From CAYRYU01 sp964428355 (lineage in GTDB: Bacteria > Muiribacteriota > Ozemobacteria > Ozemobacterales > Ozemobacteraceae), in NCBI GenBank assembly GCA_964428355.1, contig CAYRYU010000073.1, positions 1 to 36,258 on the forward strand: a stretch of DNA of 36,258 bases. The letters run 5' to 3'. This document shows, in pieces, positions 16,637 through 25,089 of this stretch. Under the pieces are notes generated by a model. It had not been told where the DNA came from. It ran no database searches and saw only the letters and a program-made list of their open reading frames with translations. Both the position numbers and the translations under genes were made by a program. Each line of letters begins with the position of its first letter. Within the stretch, counting starts at the first letter, position 1.

Positions 16637-18202
16637 CTACCCGGATTTCCTCATATCGGAGGTCCCTTTCCCCCTCGAAAACTCGAGGATTTCACCTGCC
16701 AGGGTTGCCACTTCTCCGGAAACCATCACCTCCAGGCCGTCCCCCGCAACGAGAACCGTCTTTCCCGACGGGACGAACTTGTGGCCGCGGCGATTCACAT
16801 TGATGACCAGAATTCCCTCGGGGAGATCGATCGTTCCCAGTGGCCGATCGGCCAGGTCCGATCCTTCCTCGACCTGGAGATGAATGCAGGTTGGTTCCTG
16901 GAACAACAGGGGCGGCGGCCCGTTGCGGCGAAGGTCTTCGTTCAGCAGTTCCTCGTAGACCGGCGCTTCTCCCCACCATTCGGAAATGGTAAAGGAGATG
17001 AGGTTCGTCAGCATCATCGGGAAGAGCAGCTTGAAGTTCGCGGTCATCTCGAGAATGAGGGCAAGGCCGGTGAGGGGAGCATGAACCACTCCGGAAAAGA
17101 ATCCCGCCATTCCCAGGACGGAGCAGACTTCCGGGAGGTTGGGTGGACAACCCGTGAAAGCAATCGAGTAGACTCTTCCAACGATGTAGCCCAGCAATCC
17201 TCCGATGGCCAGCATCGGAGCGAAAATTCCTCCCGGAACCCTGGCGAAGTAACTTACCAGGGTCAGAAGGAACTTTCCCGTCAGGAGAAGCAGTGCGAAA
17301 CCAAGGGTATGATTGAAGAGCGCCCCATTCAGGACGCCTTCGGACGTCGATTGGCCACCCCCGGCGATCTCGGGAAGAAAAAGTACTGCGATTCCTCCCG
17401 CAGCTCCAGCAAGGCATGGGAGGAGCCAGGTGGAAAACTCCGGATGATGATCCGACCAGCGTATTCCTTGGATGAGGCCCCTTTTGAAGGCGACTGCCAG
17501 CAATCCGCAAAGAACTCCCAGAACCGCGAATCCCGGGATCATCGACAGAGGGGGGGTGGAATGTCCAAGGACCAGGAGAGAAGGCAACTGGCCGGAAACC
17601 ATGCGGGAGATGGTGTCCGCCGTTATGGATGCTGCCAAAGCCGAGATGTAGGGCATGGGAGCGAACTCGAAGTGGAGTTCCTCCATTACGAAGAGGAAAC
17701 CCGCCAGAGGTGCGTTGAAAGCGGCTGACAAACCCGCTCCCGCTCCTACGGCGATCAGGAGCAGCCCGTCCTCCGGTCGTTCCCTGAACCGTCTCGAGAT
17801 GAACTGTCCTATCGCCCCCCCCATTTGGACTGTCGGGCCTTCACGTCCCAGTGACAAGCCTGTGCCGATGGACAAGATGCCCCCGATGAACTTGACGAAG
17901 ATCAATCGCACTTCATCGAAAGATCGAATCCTCATCAGAACGCCCTTGAGGTGGGGAATACCGCTTCCAGCGGCTTCAGGACACCAGCGTTTCGTATTCA
18001 TGGCGACAAAAAGAACGACACCCATTCCCAGAACAGGAAAAAGGAGGAATCCCGCTTCTCCGAGGCCCCAAAACCAGGATGAGACAGTTTCCCGGAACTT
18101 TTCCACATGCTGGAGGCTCAGCTGGAAAGCAACTGCAACAAGCCCTGCAGCGCATCCAACGAGAATTGCCCTGAACAGCAACAACCTTCGCCTGAATCTC
18201 AT
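16637..18202 (-). CDS. ClC-type chloride/proton antiporter with C-terminal RCK_C (TrkA-C) domain
   Basis: The 521-aa inner-membrane protein shows all ClC signatures: GSGIP (79-83), GREGP (119-123) with the gating glutamate E121, GIFAP (325-329) and a tyrosine (Y416) near the position of the inner-gate tyrosine. The pair E174-E175 (FVMEELHFEF) matches the internal proton glutamate of Escherichia coli ClC-ec1, so a 2 Cl-/H+ exchanger rather than a channel is expected. Residues about 437-510 (HLQVEEGSDLADRPLGTIDL, then GDGLEVMVSGE) form a TrkA-C/RCK_C domain, a ligand-sensing module found on some bacterial ClCs in place of CBS domains. ATG 18202 has only a weak ribosome site. The antiporter gene follows on the same strand. 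Confidence 0.95.
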   Translation of the reverse strand: MRFRRRLLLFRAILVGCAAGLVAVAFQLSLQHVEKFRETVSSWFWGLGEAGFLLFPVLGMGVVLFVAMNTKRWCPEAAGSGIPHLKGVLMRIRSFDEVRLIFVKFIGGILSIGTGLSLGREGPTVQMGGAIGQFISRRFRERPEDGLLLIAVGAGAGLSAAFNAPLAGFLFVMEELHFEFAPMPYISALAASITADTISRMVSGQLPSLLVLGHSTPPLSMIPGFAVLGVLCGLLAVAFKRGLIQGIRWSDHHPEFSTWLLPCLAGAAGGIAVLFLPEIAGGGQSTSEGVLNGALFNHTLGFALLLLTGKFLLTLVSYFARVPGGIFAPMLAIGGLLGYIVGRVYSIAFTGCPPNLPEVCSVLGMAGFFSGVVHAPLTGLALILEMTANFKLLFPMMLTNLISFTISEWWGEAPVYEELLNEDLRRNGPPPLLFQEPTCIHLQVEEGSDLADRPLGTIDLPEGILVINVNRRGHKFVPSGKTVLVAGDGLEVMVSGEVATLAGEILEFSRGKGTSDMRKSG

Positions 18203-18536
18203 TCTCTGCTCTGGCGGGTAACCGGAATCCCCGAATGGGCTGGAGAAAACCGGAAATTCAGCCGCCCTCCAATCTCCAAGATCAGATAGCGGCCCGACTA
18301 TCTGGAATCCTCCGGAAAATGGATTCCGGACCCTTAGGGAAAAACAGAATCGGAATTTTCAAGGATTCTACTTTCACTGGATGAGAAATTCAACACCCAC
18401 CTGCTTCCTGAAAACCGAGATTGCTTCCCAAGCCTCTTTCCCCATTCGCCCCACCGAAAAGCCCCTGATCACGTCGAGCGGGAAAACTCTTTTGGATTTT
18501 CCGGGTTTCTTTCCTTTGGCGTTTGGGGGCCGGGTC
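18203..18536. other. Intergenic region upstream of ClC and otsAB
   Basis: This stretch separates the divergent ClC and otsAB genes. It holds one inverted repeat, GGAATCC (18304-18310) with GGATTCC (18321-18327). Frames are open here on both strands (about 18374-18763 and 18381-18680), but neither has a ribosome site or a recognisable domain. No RNA gene is seen. Confidence 0.5.
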
Positions 18537-18565
18537 TTGACCCGATTTCTACAGGTTGATAACAT
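18537..18565 (+). promoter_or_regulatory. Possible sigma-70-type promoter before otsAB
   Basis: TTGACC (18537-18542) is followed after 17 bases by TAACAT (18560-18565), matching 5 of 6 and 4 of 6 consensus bases. Transcription would start near 18572. The -10 overlaps the first arm of the RNA fold described at 18562-18663, so if this promoter is used the outer stem of that fold could not form; only one of the two calls may be right. Confidence 0.4.
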
Positions 18566-18663
18566 GAAGTTGGGTCCGGGGGGGGCAACCCTCCGGAGGA
18601 TCGCGAAAGGTCGGGCCGCCTTCGCAAAGCAGATGGTGACACCAGACGGAGAGGACTTCATGT
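18562..18663 (+). promoter_or_regulatory. Candidate structured leader RNA (multi-helix junction) of the trehalose operon
   Basis: P1 is a perfect nine-base inverted repeat, ACATGAAGT (18562-18570) with ACTTCATGT (18655-18663). Inside it three hairpins can form in series. P2 spans 18575-18597: TCC-GGGGGG over CCCTCC-GGA with one bulged G and a GCAA tetraloop. P3 spans 18603-18625: GCGAAAGG over CCTTCGC with one bulged A. P4 spans 18634-18644: TGGT over ACCA. The ribosome site GAGGA (18679-18683) and ATG 18690 follow P1 closely. The ordered bases GCAA-CCC, GAAA-GG, GGG and CGCAAAGC recall pieces of the cyclic-di-GMP-I riboswitch, but the spacing and the second half do not fit. The pairings are seen; regulation is inferred. 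Confidence 0.4.
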
Positions 18664-18689
18664 CTTGTGGCGCCTTGTGAGGAACGCTG

Positions 18690-20942
18690 ATGGCCGAAAG
18701 TCGGGTTTTGATCGTTTCCAATCGGTTGCCGGTCACCGTACGCCTTGAACACGGCCGGATCAAGGTAAATCCTTCTTCGGGTGGACTGGCGACAGCATTG
18801 CGGGGTCCTCATGGCAGGGCCGACTCCTTGTGGATCGGATGGCCGGGGGATACCAGTCATTTCGACCCCCCCGACCTGGAATTGGTGCAGAAGCGCCTTT
18901 CAGAGCTTCGGCTCCAACCCGTTTTCCTTTCCCCTGCCGAGATTGCGCACTTCTATGACGGCTTTTCGAACGGGGTTTTGTGGCCTCTCTATCATTATCT
19001 TGCCGATCGGGTCGAAAGGGAGGCCTGGTCGAACTGGAGGTCTTTCGTCGAGGTCAACCAGAAGTTCGCAGACGCTGTCGTCCGGGAGTACCGCCCCGAT
19101 GACCAGATCTGGGTGCATGATTACCAGTTGTCCCTCGTTCCCGGAATGATCAGGAAAAGGCTTCCTGAAGCAGCTATCGGGTTTTTCCTTCACATCCCCT
19201 TTCCCTCCTCGGAAGTCTTCCGGATCCTTCCCTGGCGCACCGAGATCCTCCAGGGAATGCTTGGGGCCGATCTTGTCGGGTTCCACACTTTCTCCTATCT
19301 TCGGCATTTCAGCAAGGCTCTTCTGCATATCCTCGAAATCCAGACGATGGATGAGATGGTTCCCCTCGGCCACCGGCGAGTCCTCCTCGGGGCGTTCCCC
19401 ATAGGGATCGACGTCGATGAATTCAAGGCACTGGCAAAGTCCTCCGAAACCCGGAAGGAAGTCTCCAGGATTCGGGCGGAAAACGGTGACCGGTTGATCA
19501 TTCTCGGGGTCGACCGGCTCGACTACACGAAGGGCCTGACCCGACGGTTGCTCGCGATCGAACGCTTGATGGAGCGCGAGCCTGCGCTGCGCGAGAGGAT
19601 CCGGTTCATCCAGCTGATAGTCCCATCCCGCGAGAAGGTCGAAGCCTACGCCGCCTTGCGCCGTGAACTCGACGAAGTGGCGGGAAGGATCAACGCGACA
19701 TGGGGCTCGATCTCATCGGTTCCGGTTCACCACCTTTATCGGGTGACTCCGCTGGAAACACTCGTCGCACTATACCAGGCCGCGGATATCATGCTGGTGA
19801 CGCCGCTTAGAGATGGGATGAACCTCGTTGCGAAAGAATACATCGCGTGCCGTGAAGACGAGGATGGGATCCTTATCCTGAGCGAGTTCGCCGGAGCGGC
19901 CGCGGAGCTGGTCGAAGCCCTGCTTGTTAATCCGTATGATATCGACCGGTTGGCCATCCAACTCAAGAGGGCAATTCAGATGTCTTCCGAGGAAAAGAGC
20001 TCCCGCATGAGGAGCTTGCGCGCGCGAGTGCAGGGGTTCGATGCCCACATCTGGGCCGGGGCTTTCCTGGAAGTTCTCCGGGCAGCATCGCAGAAACGAA
20101 GTGTCAAGGAGATTCCCCCACCGATCTCGGATCTCGTGGAAATCAACCGTCTTCTCTCCCGGGTCCGAGGGTTCGGTCATCTTCACATCGTGCTTGATTA
20201 CGATGGAACCCTGGTGCAATTCGCTCCCACACCCGATCTGGCGTTACCGGATCCGGCCCTGTTGACCCTGCTTTCCGACCTTGCGAACCGGAGGAACACC
20301 CAGGTTCACCTGGTGAGCGGCCGGCCAAGAGAAGGGTTGGAAAGATGGTTCGGCCATCTCCGGATTTCCCTCCATGCCGAACACGGTTACTGGACGAGAC
20401 CGGCGGGGGGAGGCAACTGGGTTCCCCTGTTTCCCACGATGCCTGCCTGGCTTCCGAGGATTCGGGGAATGTTCGAGCAGCGGAAAAGGGAGACACCCGG
20501 TTCGATCGTGGAGGAAAAATCCAATGGGGTGGTGTGGCATTACCGGCAGGTCGAACCCGAGCTTGGAGAAATCAGGGCCCGTTCACTGCTACAGGTTCTT
20601 CGTGGTGAGTGGGCATCGACTCCCGATCTCGAGGTGATCGAGGGTGATAAAGCTGTCGAAGTTCGTCGGAAGGGTGCCCACAAGGGAATCGTGATCCAAC
20701 GTTTGATCGACGAATCATCCGGGGCCGCCCAGTTCCTTTCGCTTGGGGACGACCGCACGGATGAAGACATGTTTCAGGCCATCGGTCCCCACGGATTGGC
20801 AATCCATGTGGGGCCCGGCCCATCGATGACCCCATATCGGCTGGCCGATCCTCCCGCAGCCCGCTCGTTTCTTCGCCGCCTGCTCAACGAGGAGGGGACC
20901 GAACCTTTCCCCGGACAGGAGAATCCTTCGCATGAACGGTGA
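18690..20942 (+). CDS. otsAB: Fused trehalose-6-phosphate synthase / trehalose-6-phosphate phosphatase
   Basis: The 750-aa cytoplasmic protein joins both steps of trehalose synthesis: UDP-glucose plus glucose-6-phosphate to trehalose-6-phosphate, then release of phosphate. Residues about 1-455 are a GT20 synthase (VLIVSNRLPVTV at 6-17, HDYQL at 143-147, HIPFPSSE near 175-182, GVDRLDYTKGL near 272-282, and TPLRDGMNLVAKEY). Residues about 490-735 are a HAD-type phosphatase with nucleophile motif DYDGT (503-507), SGRP near 545, and metal motif GDDRTDEDM (686-694). GAGGA seven bases upstream sets the start. The stop overlaps the treS start by 11 bases, so the two are co-translated. Bacterial enzymes are usually separate; fusions like this are more common in eukaryotes and some deep bacterial groups. 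Confidence 0.95.
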   Translation: MAESRVLIVSNRLPVTVRLEHGRIKVNPSSGGLATALRGPHGRADSLWIGWPGDTSHFDPPDLELVQKRLSELRLQPVFLSPAEIAHFYDGFSNGVLWPLYHYLADRVEREAWSNWRSFVEVNQKFADAVVREYRPDDQIWVHDYQLSLVPGMIRKRLPEAAIGFFLHIPFPSSEVFRILPWRTEILQGMLGADLVGFHTFSYLRHFSKALLHILEIQTMDEMVPLGHRRVLLGAFPIGIDVDEFKALAKSSETRKEVSRIRAENGDRLIILGVDRLDYTKGLTRRLLAIERLMEREPALRERIRFIQLIVPSREKVEAYAALRRELDEVAGRINATWGSISSVPVHHLYRVTPLETLVALYQAADIMLVTPLRDGMNLVAKEYIACREDEDGILILSEFAGAAAELVEALLVNPYDIDRLAIQLKRAIQMSSEEKSSRMRSLRARVQGFDAHIWAGAFLEVLRAASQKRSVKEIPPPISDLVEINRLLSRVRGFGHLHIVLDYDGTLVQFAPTPDLALPDPALLTLLSDLANRRNTQVHLVSGRPREGLERWFGHLRISLHAEHGYWTRPAGGGNWVPLFPTMPAWLPRIRGMFEQRKRETPGSIVEEKSNGVVWHYRQVEPELGEIRARSLLQVLRGEWASTPDLEVIEGDKAVEVRRKGAHKGIVIQRLIDESSGAAQFLSLGDDRTDEDMFQAIGPHGLAIHVGPGPSMTPYRLADPPAARSFLRRLLNEEGTEPFPGQENPSHER

Positions 20943-22563
20943 TCCTCTCTGGTTCCGCGAGGCAATTTTCTACGAACTGTACGTCCGCGGCTTCTTCGAT
21001 GGAAATGATGACGGGATCGGGGATTTCCTCGGGGCTCGTCAGAAACTGCCGTATCTGAAGGACCTGGGAGTGGATTGCATATGGCTGTTGCCCTTCTTTT
21101 CGAGTCCGTTGAAGGACGATGGGTATGACATCTCGGATTTTTTCAGCGTCCACCCCCACTATGGAACCATCGAGGATTTCAAGAACTTCCTTGCCGAAGC
21201 GCATTCCCTGGGTTTGCGGGTCCTCGCCGATCTCGTGGTCAACCACACATCCGACCAGCACAAGTGGTTCCGGAAGGCGCGCAGCGAGCCTGATTCTCCC
21301 TACCGGGACTGGTATGTCTGGAGCGATTCCGATACCCGATATCGGGATGCCAGGGTCATCTTCAAGGACACCGAGACCAGCAACTGGACGTGGGATCCGG
21401 TCGCGAAGGCCTACTACTGGCATCGCTTTTTCAGCCACCAGCCCGATCTGAACTATGACAATCCCGCTGTCCAGCTCGCGATGTTCGAGGTCGCGGAGTT
21501 CTGGCTAGGACTCGGCCTCGACGGATTTCGGGTGGATGCGGTTCCCTATCTTTTCGAGCGTGAAGAAACCTCCTGCGAAAATCTGCCCGAGACCCACGGT
21601 TTCTGCAAAGCCCTTCGGAAATTCATCGACGAGAGATTCTCCAACCGGGTTCTTCTAGCGGAGGCCAACCAGTGGCCCGACGATCTGCTGCCGTATTTCG
21701 GGAACGGTGACGAGTTCCACATGGCGTTCCATTTTCCCCTGATGCCACGCTTGTTCATGGCCTTGCGAAAGGAACTGAAGGAGCCAGTGGAGGAAGTTAT
21801 TCGGAACACTCCCCGCATTCCCGAGACCTGCCAATGGGGGATCTTTCTCCGCAACCACGATGAGTTGACCCTGGAGATGGTTTCCAATACCGATCGCGAC
21901 TACATGTGGAAGGAGTATGCCGCGGACCCCCAGATGAGGTTGAACCTCGGAATCCGCCGTCGGCTTGCCCCTTTGATGTCGAACGGAAGAAGACAGATCG
22001 AGCTTCTATATTCCCTTCTGTTCTCCCTGCCCGGGGCCCCGATCCTGTACTATGGGGACGAAATCGGCATGGGGGACAACATCTTCCTGGGCGACCGGGT
22101 CGGGGTCCGGACACCCATGCAATGGTCGATGGACCGCAATGCGGGATTCTCCCGTGCCGATGCGGCACGTCTGTACAGCCCCGTCATCGTCGATCCTGTC
22201 TATGACTATCGTCACCTCAATGTCGAGTCGGAGAGCAGGGTTCAGACTTCGATTCTCAACTGGGTTCGCCGGTTGATCCGGATCCGGAAGCGGTTTCCGG
22301 CATTGCAACTCGGGGGCGCGAAATTCCTGGAAAATTCCAATCCCTCAGTGATAACCCTCCTGAGGGAGTACCAGGGGCAGAAGATCCTGGTTGTTGCAAA
22401 CCTGTCGAGGTTTTCACAACCCTGCGAGCTTCTGATTCGCGATCTGAAAGGTTGGCAACCCCGGGAGGTTTTCGGGGGGATTCCATTCCCGAGAATCGGG
22501 GAACTCCCCTATTTCCTGACCCTGGGGCCGCATGGCTTCTATTGGTTCGAGCTTCAAAGGTGA
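20932..22563 (+). CDS. treS: Trehalose synthase (maltose alpha-D-glucosyltransferase), GH13
   Basis: TreS interconverts maltose and trehalose. The 543-aa protein has the expected length for a TreS without a fused maltokinase domain. N-terminal signatures include WFREAIFYELYVRGFFDGND and LGVDCIWLLPFFSSPLKDDG. The GH13 catalytic triad is visible: nucleophile D202 in GFRVDA, acid/base E244 in LLAEANQWP, and D310 in LRNHDELTLE. The segment following the triad (DRVGVRTPMQWSMDRNAGFS) is typical of TreS. ATG 20932 lies inside the end of otsAB (11-base overlap), indicating a two-gene trehalose operon in which TreS may link trehalose to maltose and glycogen pools. A plain alpha-glucosidase is less likely given these signatures. 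Confidence 0.92.
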   Translation: MNGDPLWFREAIFYELYVRGFFDGNDDGIGDFLGARQKLPYLKDLGVDCIWLLPFFSSPLKDDGYDISDFFSVHPHYGTIEDFKNFLAEAHSLGLRVLADLVVNHTSDQHKWFRKARSEPDSPYRDWYVWSDSDTRYRDARVIFKDTETSNWTWDPVAKAYYWHRFFSHQPDLNYDNPAVQLAMFEVAEFWLGLGLDGFRVDAVPYLFEREETSCENLPETHGFCKALRKFIDERFSNRVLLAEANQWPDDLLPYFGNGDEFHMAFHFPLMPRLFMALRKELKEPVEEVIRNTPRIPETCQWGIFLRNHDELTLEMVSNTDRDYMWKEYAADPQMRLNLGIRRRLAPLMSNGRRQIELLYSLLFSLPGAPILYYGDEIGMGDNIFLGDRVGVRTPMQWSMDRNAGFSRADAARLYSPVIVDPVYDYRHLNVESESRVQTSILNWVRRLIRIRKRFPALQLGGAKFLENSNPSVITLLREYQGQKILVVANLSRFSQPCELLIRDLKGWQPREVFGGIPFPRIGELPYFLTLGPHGFYWFELQR

Positions 22564-22593
22564 CAAGGGGGAATCGGGAATCTTTACGGGAAC

Positions 22594-22614
22594 CCAAACC
22601 ACCGGGGTGGTTGG
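22594..22614. terminator. Weak hairpin between treS and the CPBP-fusion gene
   Basis: CCAAACCAC and GTGGTTGG pair over eight positions with one bulged A and a CGGG loop, in the 89-base gap between convergent genes. No T run follows on either strand, so the role is uncertain. Confidence 0.3.
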
Positions 22615-22652
22615 AAGAGGCCTCCCCGGCTGAACCTCCAATATACCCGGGA

Positions 22653-24881
22653 TCAGAGATGGCAGGAATGGACATACAGAATGCCCGCGTTGTAGATGGC
22701 GTGTAGGGCTATTCCGGGCCAGAGGCTCCCGCTTCGTCTCAATAACATGGCGCACATGATCCCAAGCAGGAAAACGATGGGCATCGAGATCGGAGGATGG
22801 AGCATCGCGAAGAAGAAGCCGTTCACCGCCAGACTCCACGCGCGTTTCCAGCCAAGGTTCAGGAGAGCCCGGTCGAAGAAGCCGCGGAAAAATGCCTCCT
22901 CCACAAGCGGTGCGAGGATACAGAATACGATGATCATGATTACAAGAGCCCAGGAGTGGCCGAACAAGGCGACCGCGGCATTCCAGACCTGGGCATCCTG
23001 AGAGAAGATCTCAACGCCGTTCCGGTCCAGCAGTTCAAGGTAGGTGCGCCCAACCAGGAAGGCCATCGGAAGCGCGATTACGATGCCGGCCCAAAGCCAA
23101 CCCCCGCCCAATTTCGACAGACCGAGTGCTTGAGGAACCGAGGGAAACCTGTCCCGCGTATAGCTCCAGGTGGTTCGCAGAAGGATCACCATCGAGAAGA
23201 CGTAGGAGATCAACCAGGGCCAGACGAGCGAAGGTTCGCTTGGAAGGACGCTCACGACCGCGGCAACGAACCTCTGGACCCCCATGATCACCAGAATGAT
23301 CAGGAACGCGTCGTGGGCCTTGTACTCGGGGCTCAGTATCTGGGCCGGATCGAGACGGTTCTCCAGGGTTTCCGCCGCCTTCATCTGAAGCGAGATTCCC
23401 AGGAAAATGAAAACCATGGCCGCCACGAATGAGTTGGCGGAAAAATCCTTCACCGGGATCGCGACGCCCATCGCCAGGGCCGCTAGCATTTTCCCGGTCA
23501 GGGTGGACCGTTGCTGCAGAACCTTCCCTTCATACTTCGCGTAGATCGCGGACATCGAAACGCTGACCCAGACAAAGGCCGCGGTCATCATTGCCGTCCA
23601 GAAGGGGAGGATCATCCTGGCTTCCAACGAAAGTTTCAGGTACCAGCCCACGCCCATCGCGGCCGGAATGAAGAATGCCTCCGCGACGATGATCCAGAAA
23701 ACGGCCTTCTTTCTCAAGATGGTATGCGGATGGATCGGGAGGGACTCCAGCATCGAGATCGACTGGCCTTCGGAGCCGACCGCATTTATCGGGCCGAACA
23801 GGCAGAAATACATCGCCGCGGCGGCCATCATGTTCATGGCATGGGAAAGGTTGGAAACCGTTATCAGCTCCTTGAGGATCATTATCTCCATCACGATGAT
23901 CGACAAGGGCATGAAAAGCGAGTTCGTCAGGATGTTGAAATCGCTCTTCATCAGGAGGGTTTCCTTCCTGATGAACCCCGAAAGCCAGATCGAACCCTTC
24001 ACCACACCATGTTTCGCACCAGGGTGGACGAAGGTCAGCCATTGCCATTGGTGGAACAGGGAGAAGGCCGCCGAGGCCGCGATGACGAGGCATCCCCAGA
24101 TGAAACTCCAACGTATGAAAGATGTTCCCAGGGAAACATCGATCAGGCTGTCGACGATCAATCTCAGTGGCATCAGAACCTTTCCGGCGAAACCCTCGAA
24201 CCGGCCGAAGTTGTCGAGAATCCAGCCGAAAGTCTCCTTGGGTTTGTTGGAAACGAGAATGTACGGCACCAGGCCGACGAAAGCGCTCAGATAACCGAGC
24301 AGGGAAAACGCGTTGTTCACGGTGGAGGGTCGCGCGATCCTCTGGAGCATGACCGAGGCGAGCGTCAGGAACATCCCCAGCAGGACTTCCAGCTGAAAGT
24401 AGATCACCAGGGCCACCAGGATTCCCCAGCCCGTGATGCCCTCGCGGCAGGTCACCCCGATGAAACTGCTGCCGAGGATGAGTATTCCCATCCAGTCGGA
24501 AAGGAAACGTTCGTACATCTTAACCCCGAAGATGGCTATGGGGGAAACCGGGAGCGAGAGCAGATGAGGAAGGTCGGTACTCATCTGGCACAGGTTGAGC
24601 GTGTGCCCCATGATGAGATCGCTGGTCAGGATCAAGAGGAGAGCGTAAAGGAGAACGAGGGCGAATAGCCATCGGCTTTCTTCGCCGTAGTTCAGGTGCA
24701 TGATGAAGGAAAACAGCTTTTCCGTCGAGTTTGCTATTCCGAAGCCCCAAACAATGGACAACAGCAAGATGATCGGGATGCTCCAGATTCCTTTCCAGGC
24801 GCGCGCCGAGTTGAAAAGAAGGCGCGTCTTCATTTTCAGGAGCGACCAGAGGGATTGTGGCGCTGATGGAATCCCGTTCAC
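22653..24881 (-). CDS. ABC-2-type permease fused to a CPBP intramembrane protease
   Basis: The 742-aa polytopic membrane protein has two parts. Residues 1 to about 530 form many transmembrane segments without any ATPase motif, resembling ABC-2/Nat-type export permeases. Residues about 545-742 form a CPBP (CAAX/Abi) domain with all three motifs: EE-x-x-x-R as E661, E662 and R666 (PLVEEAFFRGFFDRAL), F-x-x-x-H with H695 (FFAMLHPPIS), and H-x-x-x-N as H727 and N731 (ALHAIYNAG). Such fusions exist in databases but their substrate is unknown. The start is a GTG; no ribosome site precedes it, but TATAAT lies eight bases upstream, suggesting a leaderless message. No ATPase gene is adjacent. An internal ATG at 24833 is an alternative start. 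Confidence 0.82.
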   Translation of the reverse strand: MNGIPSAPQSLWSLLKMKTRLLFNSARAWKGIWSIPIILLLSIVWGFGIANSTEKLFSFIMHLNYGEESRWLFALVLLYALLLILTSDLIMGHTLNLCQMSTDLPHLLSLPVSPIAIFGVKMYERFLSDWMGILILGSSFIGVTCREGITGWGILVALVIYFQLEVLLGMFLTLASVMLQRIARPSTVNNAFSLLGYLSAFVGLVPYILVSNKPKETFGWILDNFGRFEGFAGKVLMPLRLIVDSLIDVSLGTSFIRWSFIWGCLVIAASAAFSLFHQWQWLTFVHPGAKHGVVKGSIWLSGFIRKETLLMKSDFNILTNSLFMPLSIIVMEIMILKELITVSNLSHAMNMMAAAAMYFCLFGPINAVGSEGQSISMLESLPIHPHTILRKKAVFWIIVAEAFFIPAAMGVGWYLKLSLEARMILPFWTAMMTAAFVWVSVSMSAIYAKYEGKVLQQRSTLTGKMLAALAMGVAIPVKDFSANSFVAAMVFIFLGISLQMKAAETLENRLDPAQILSPEYKAHDAFLIILVIMGVQRFVAAVVSVLPSEPSLVWPWLISYVFSMVILLRTTWSYTRDRFPSVPQALGLSKLGGGWLWAGIVIALPMAFLVGRTYLELLDRNGVEIFSQDAQVWNAAVALFGHSWALVIMIIVFCILAPLVEEAFFRGFFDRALLNLGWKRAWSLAVNGFFFAMLHPPISMPIVFLLGIMCAMLLRRSGSLWPGIALHAIYNAGILYVHSCHL

Positions 24882-24889
24882 GAAGGGAG

Positions 24890-24895
24890 ATTATA
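24890..24895 (-). promoter_or_regulatory. TATAAT box directly before the CPBP-fusion gene
   Basis: On the minus strand a perfect -10 hexamer TATAAT ends eight bases before GTG 24881, and no ribosome site lies between. No good -35 is visible at 16-18 bases. The spacing is that of leaderless transcripts, and equals the TAGAAT-to-ATG spacing of the 2PGK-like gene at 14585. Confidence 0.45.
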
Positions 24896-25089
24896 CACGG
24901 TTCCGGATGAAAATGCCCGGAAACCGAACATCCCATCAAATGCATCCAGGGAGCGGGGCCGGTCCTGTCGCCCATGGATGGCGACGTGTCACGTTTTCGC
25001 CCGGATGTGGGCGCCTCAGCCGGCGAAGCTTTTCGGGACCTCACCGGGGCAGGTTGGAAAATGGATTCGGGGAAAGAAACCCCGGCCGG

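Noticed and set aside
18575..18650. Cyclic-di-GMP-I riboswitch before otsAB
   Set aside because: Short motifs appear in the right order, but the bases between GGG and CGCAAAGC and the whole second hairpin do not fit the consensus; kept only as an unnamed structured leader.
18374..18763. Minus-strand frame of 129 codons (and a 99-codon plus frame) before otsAB
   Set aside because: No ribosome site, overlap with the otsAB start and no known family; the region is better explained by the leader fold, although the C-terminal part of the minus frame looks somewhat protein-like.
23511..24668. Plus-strand open frame of 385 codons inside the CPBP-fusion gene
   Set aside because: Its translation is rich in His, Arg, Asp and Glu with no fold pattern, typical of an antisense shadow of a membrane protein.
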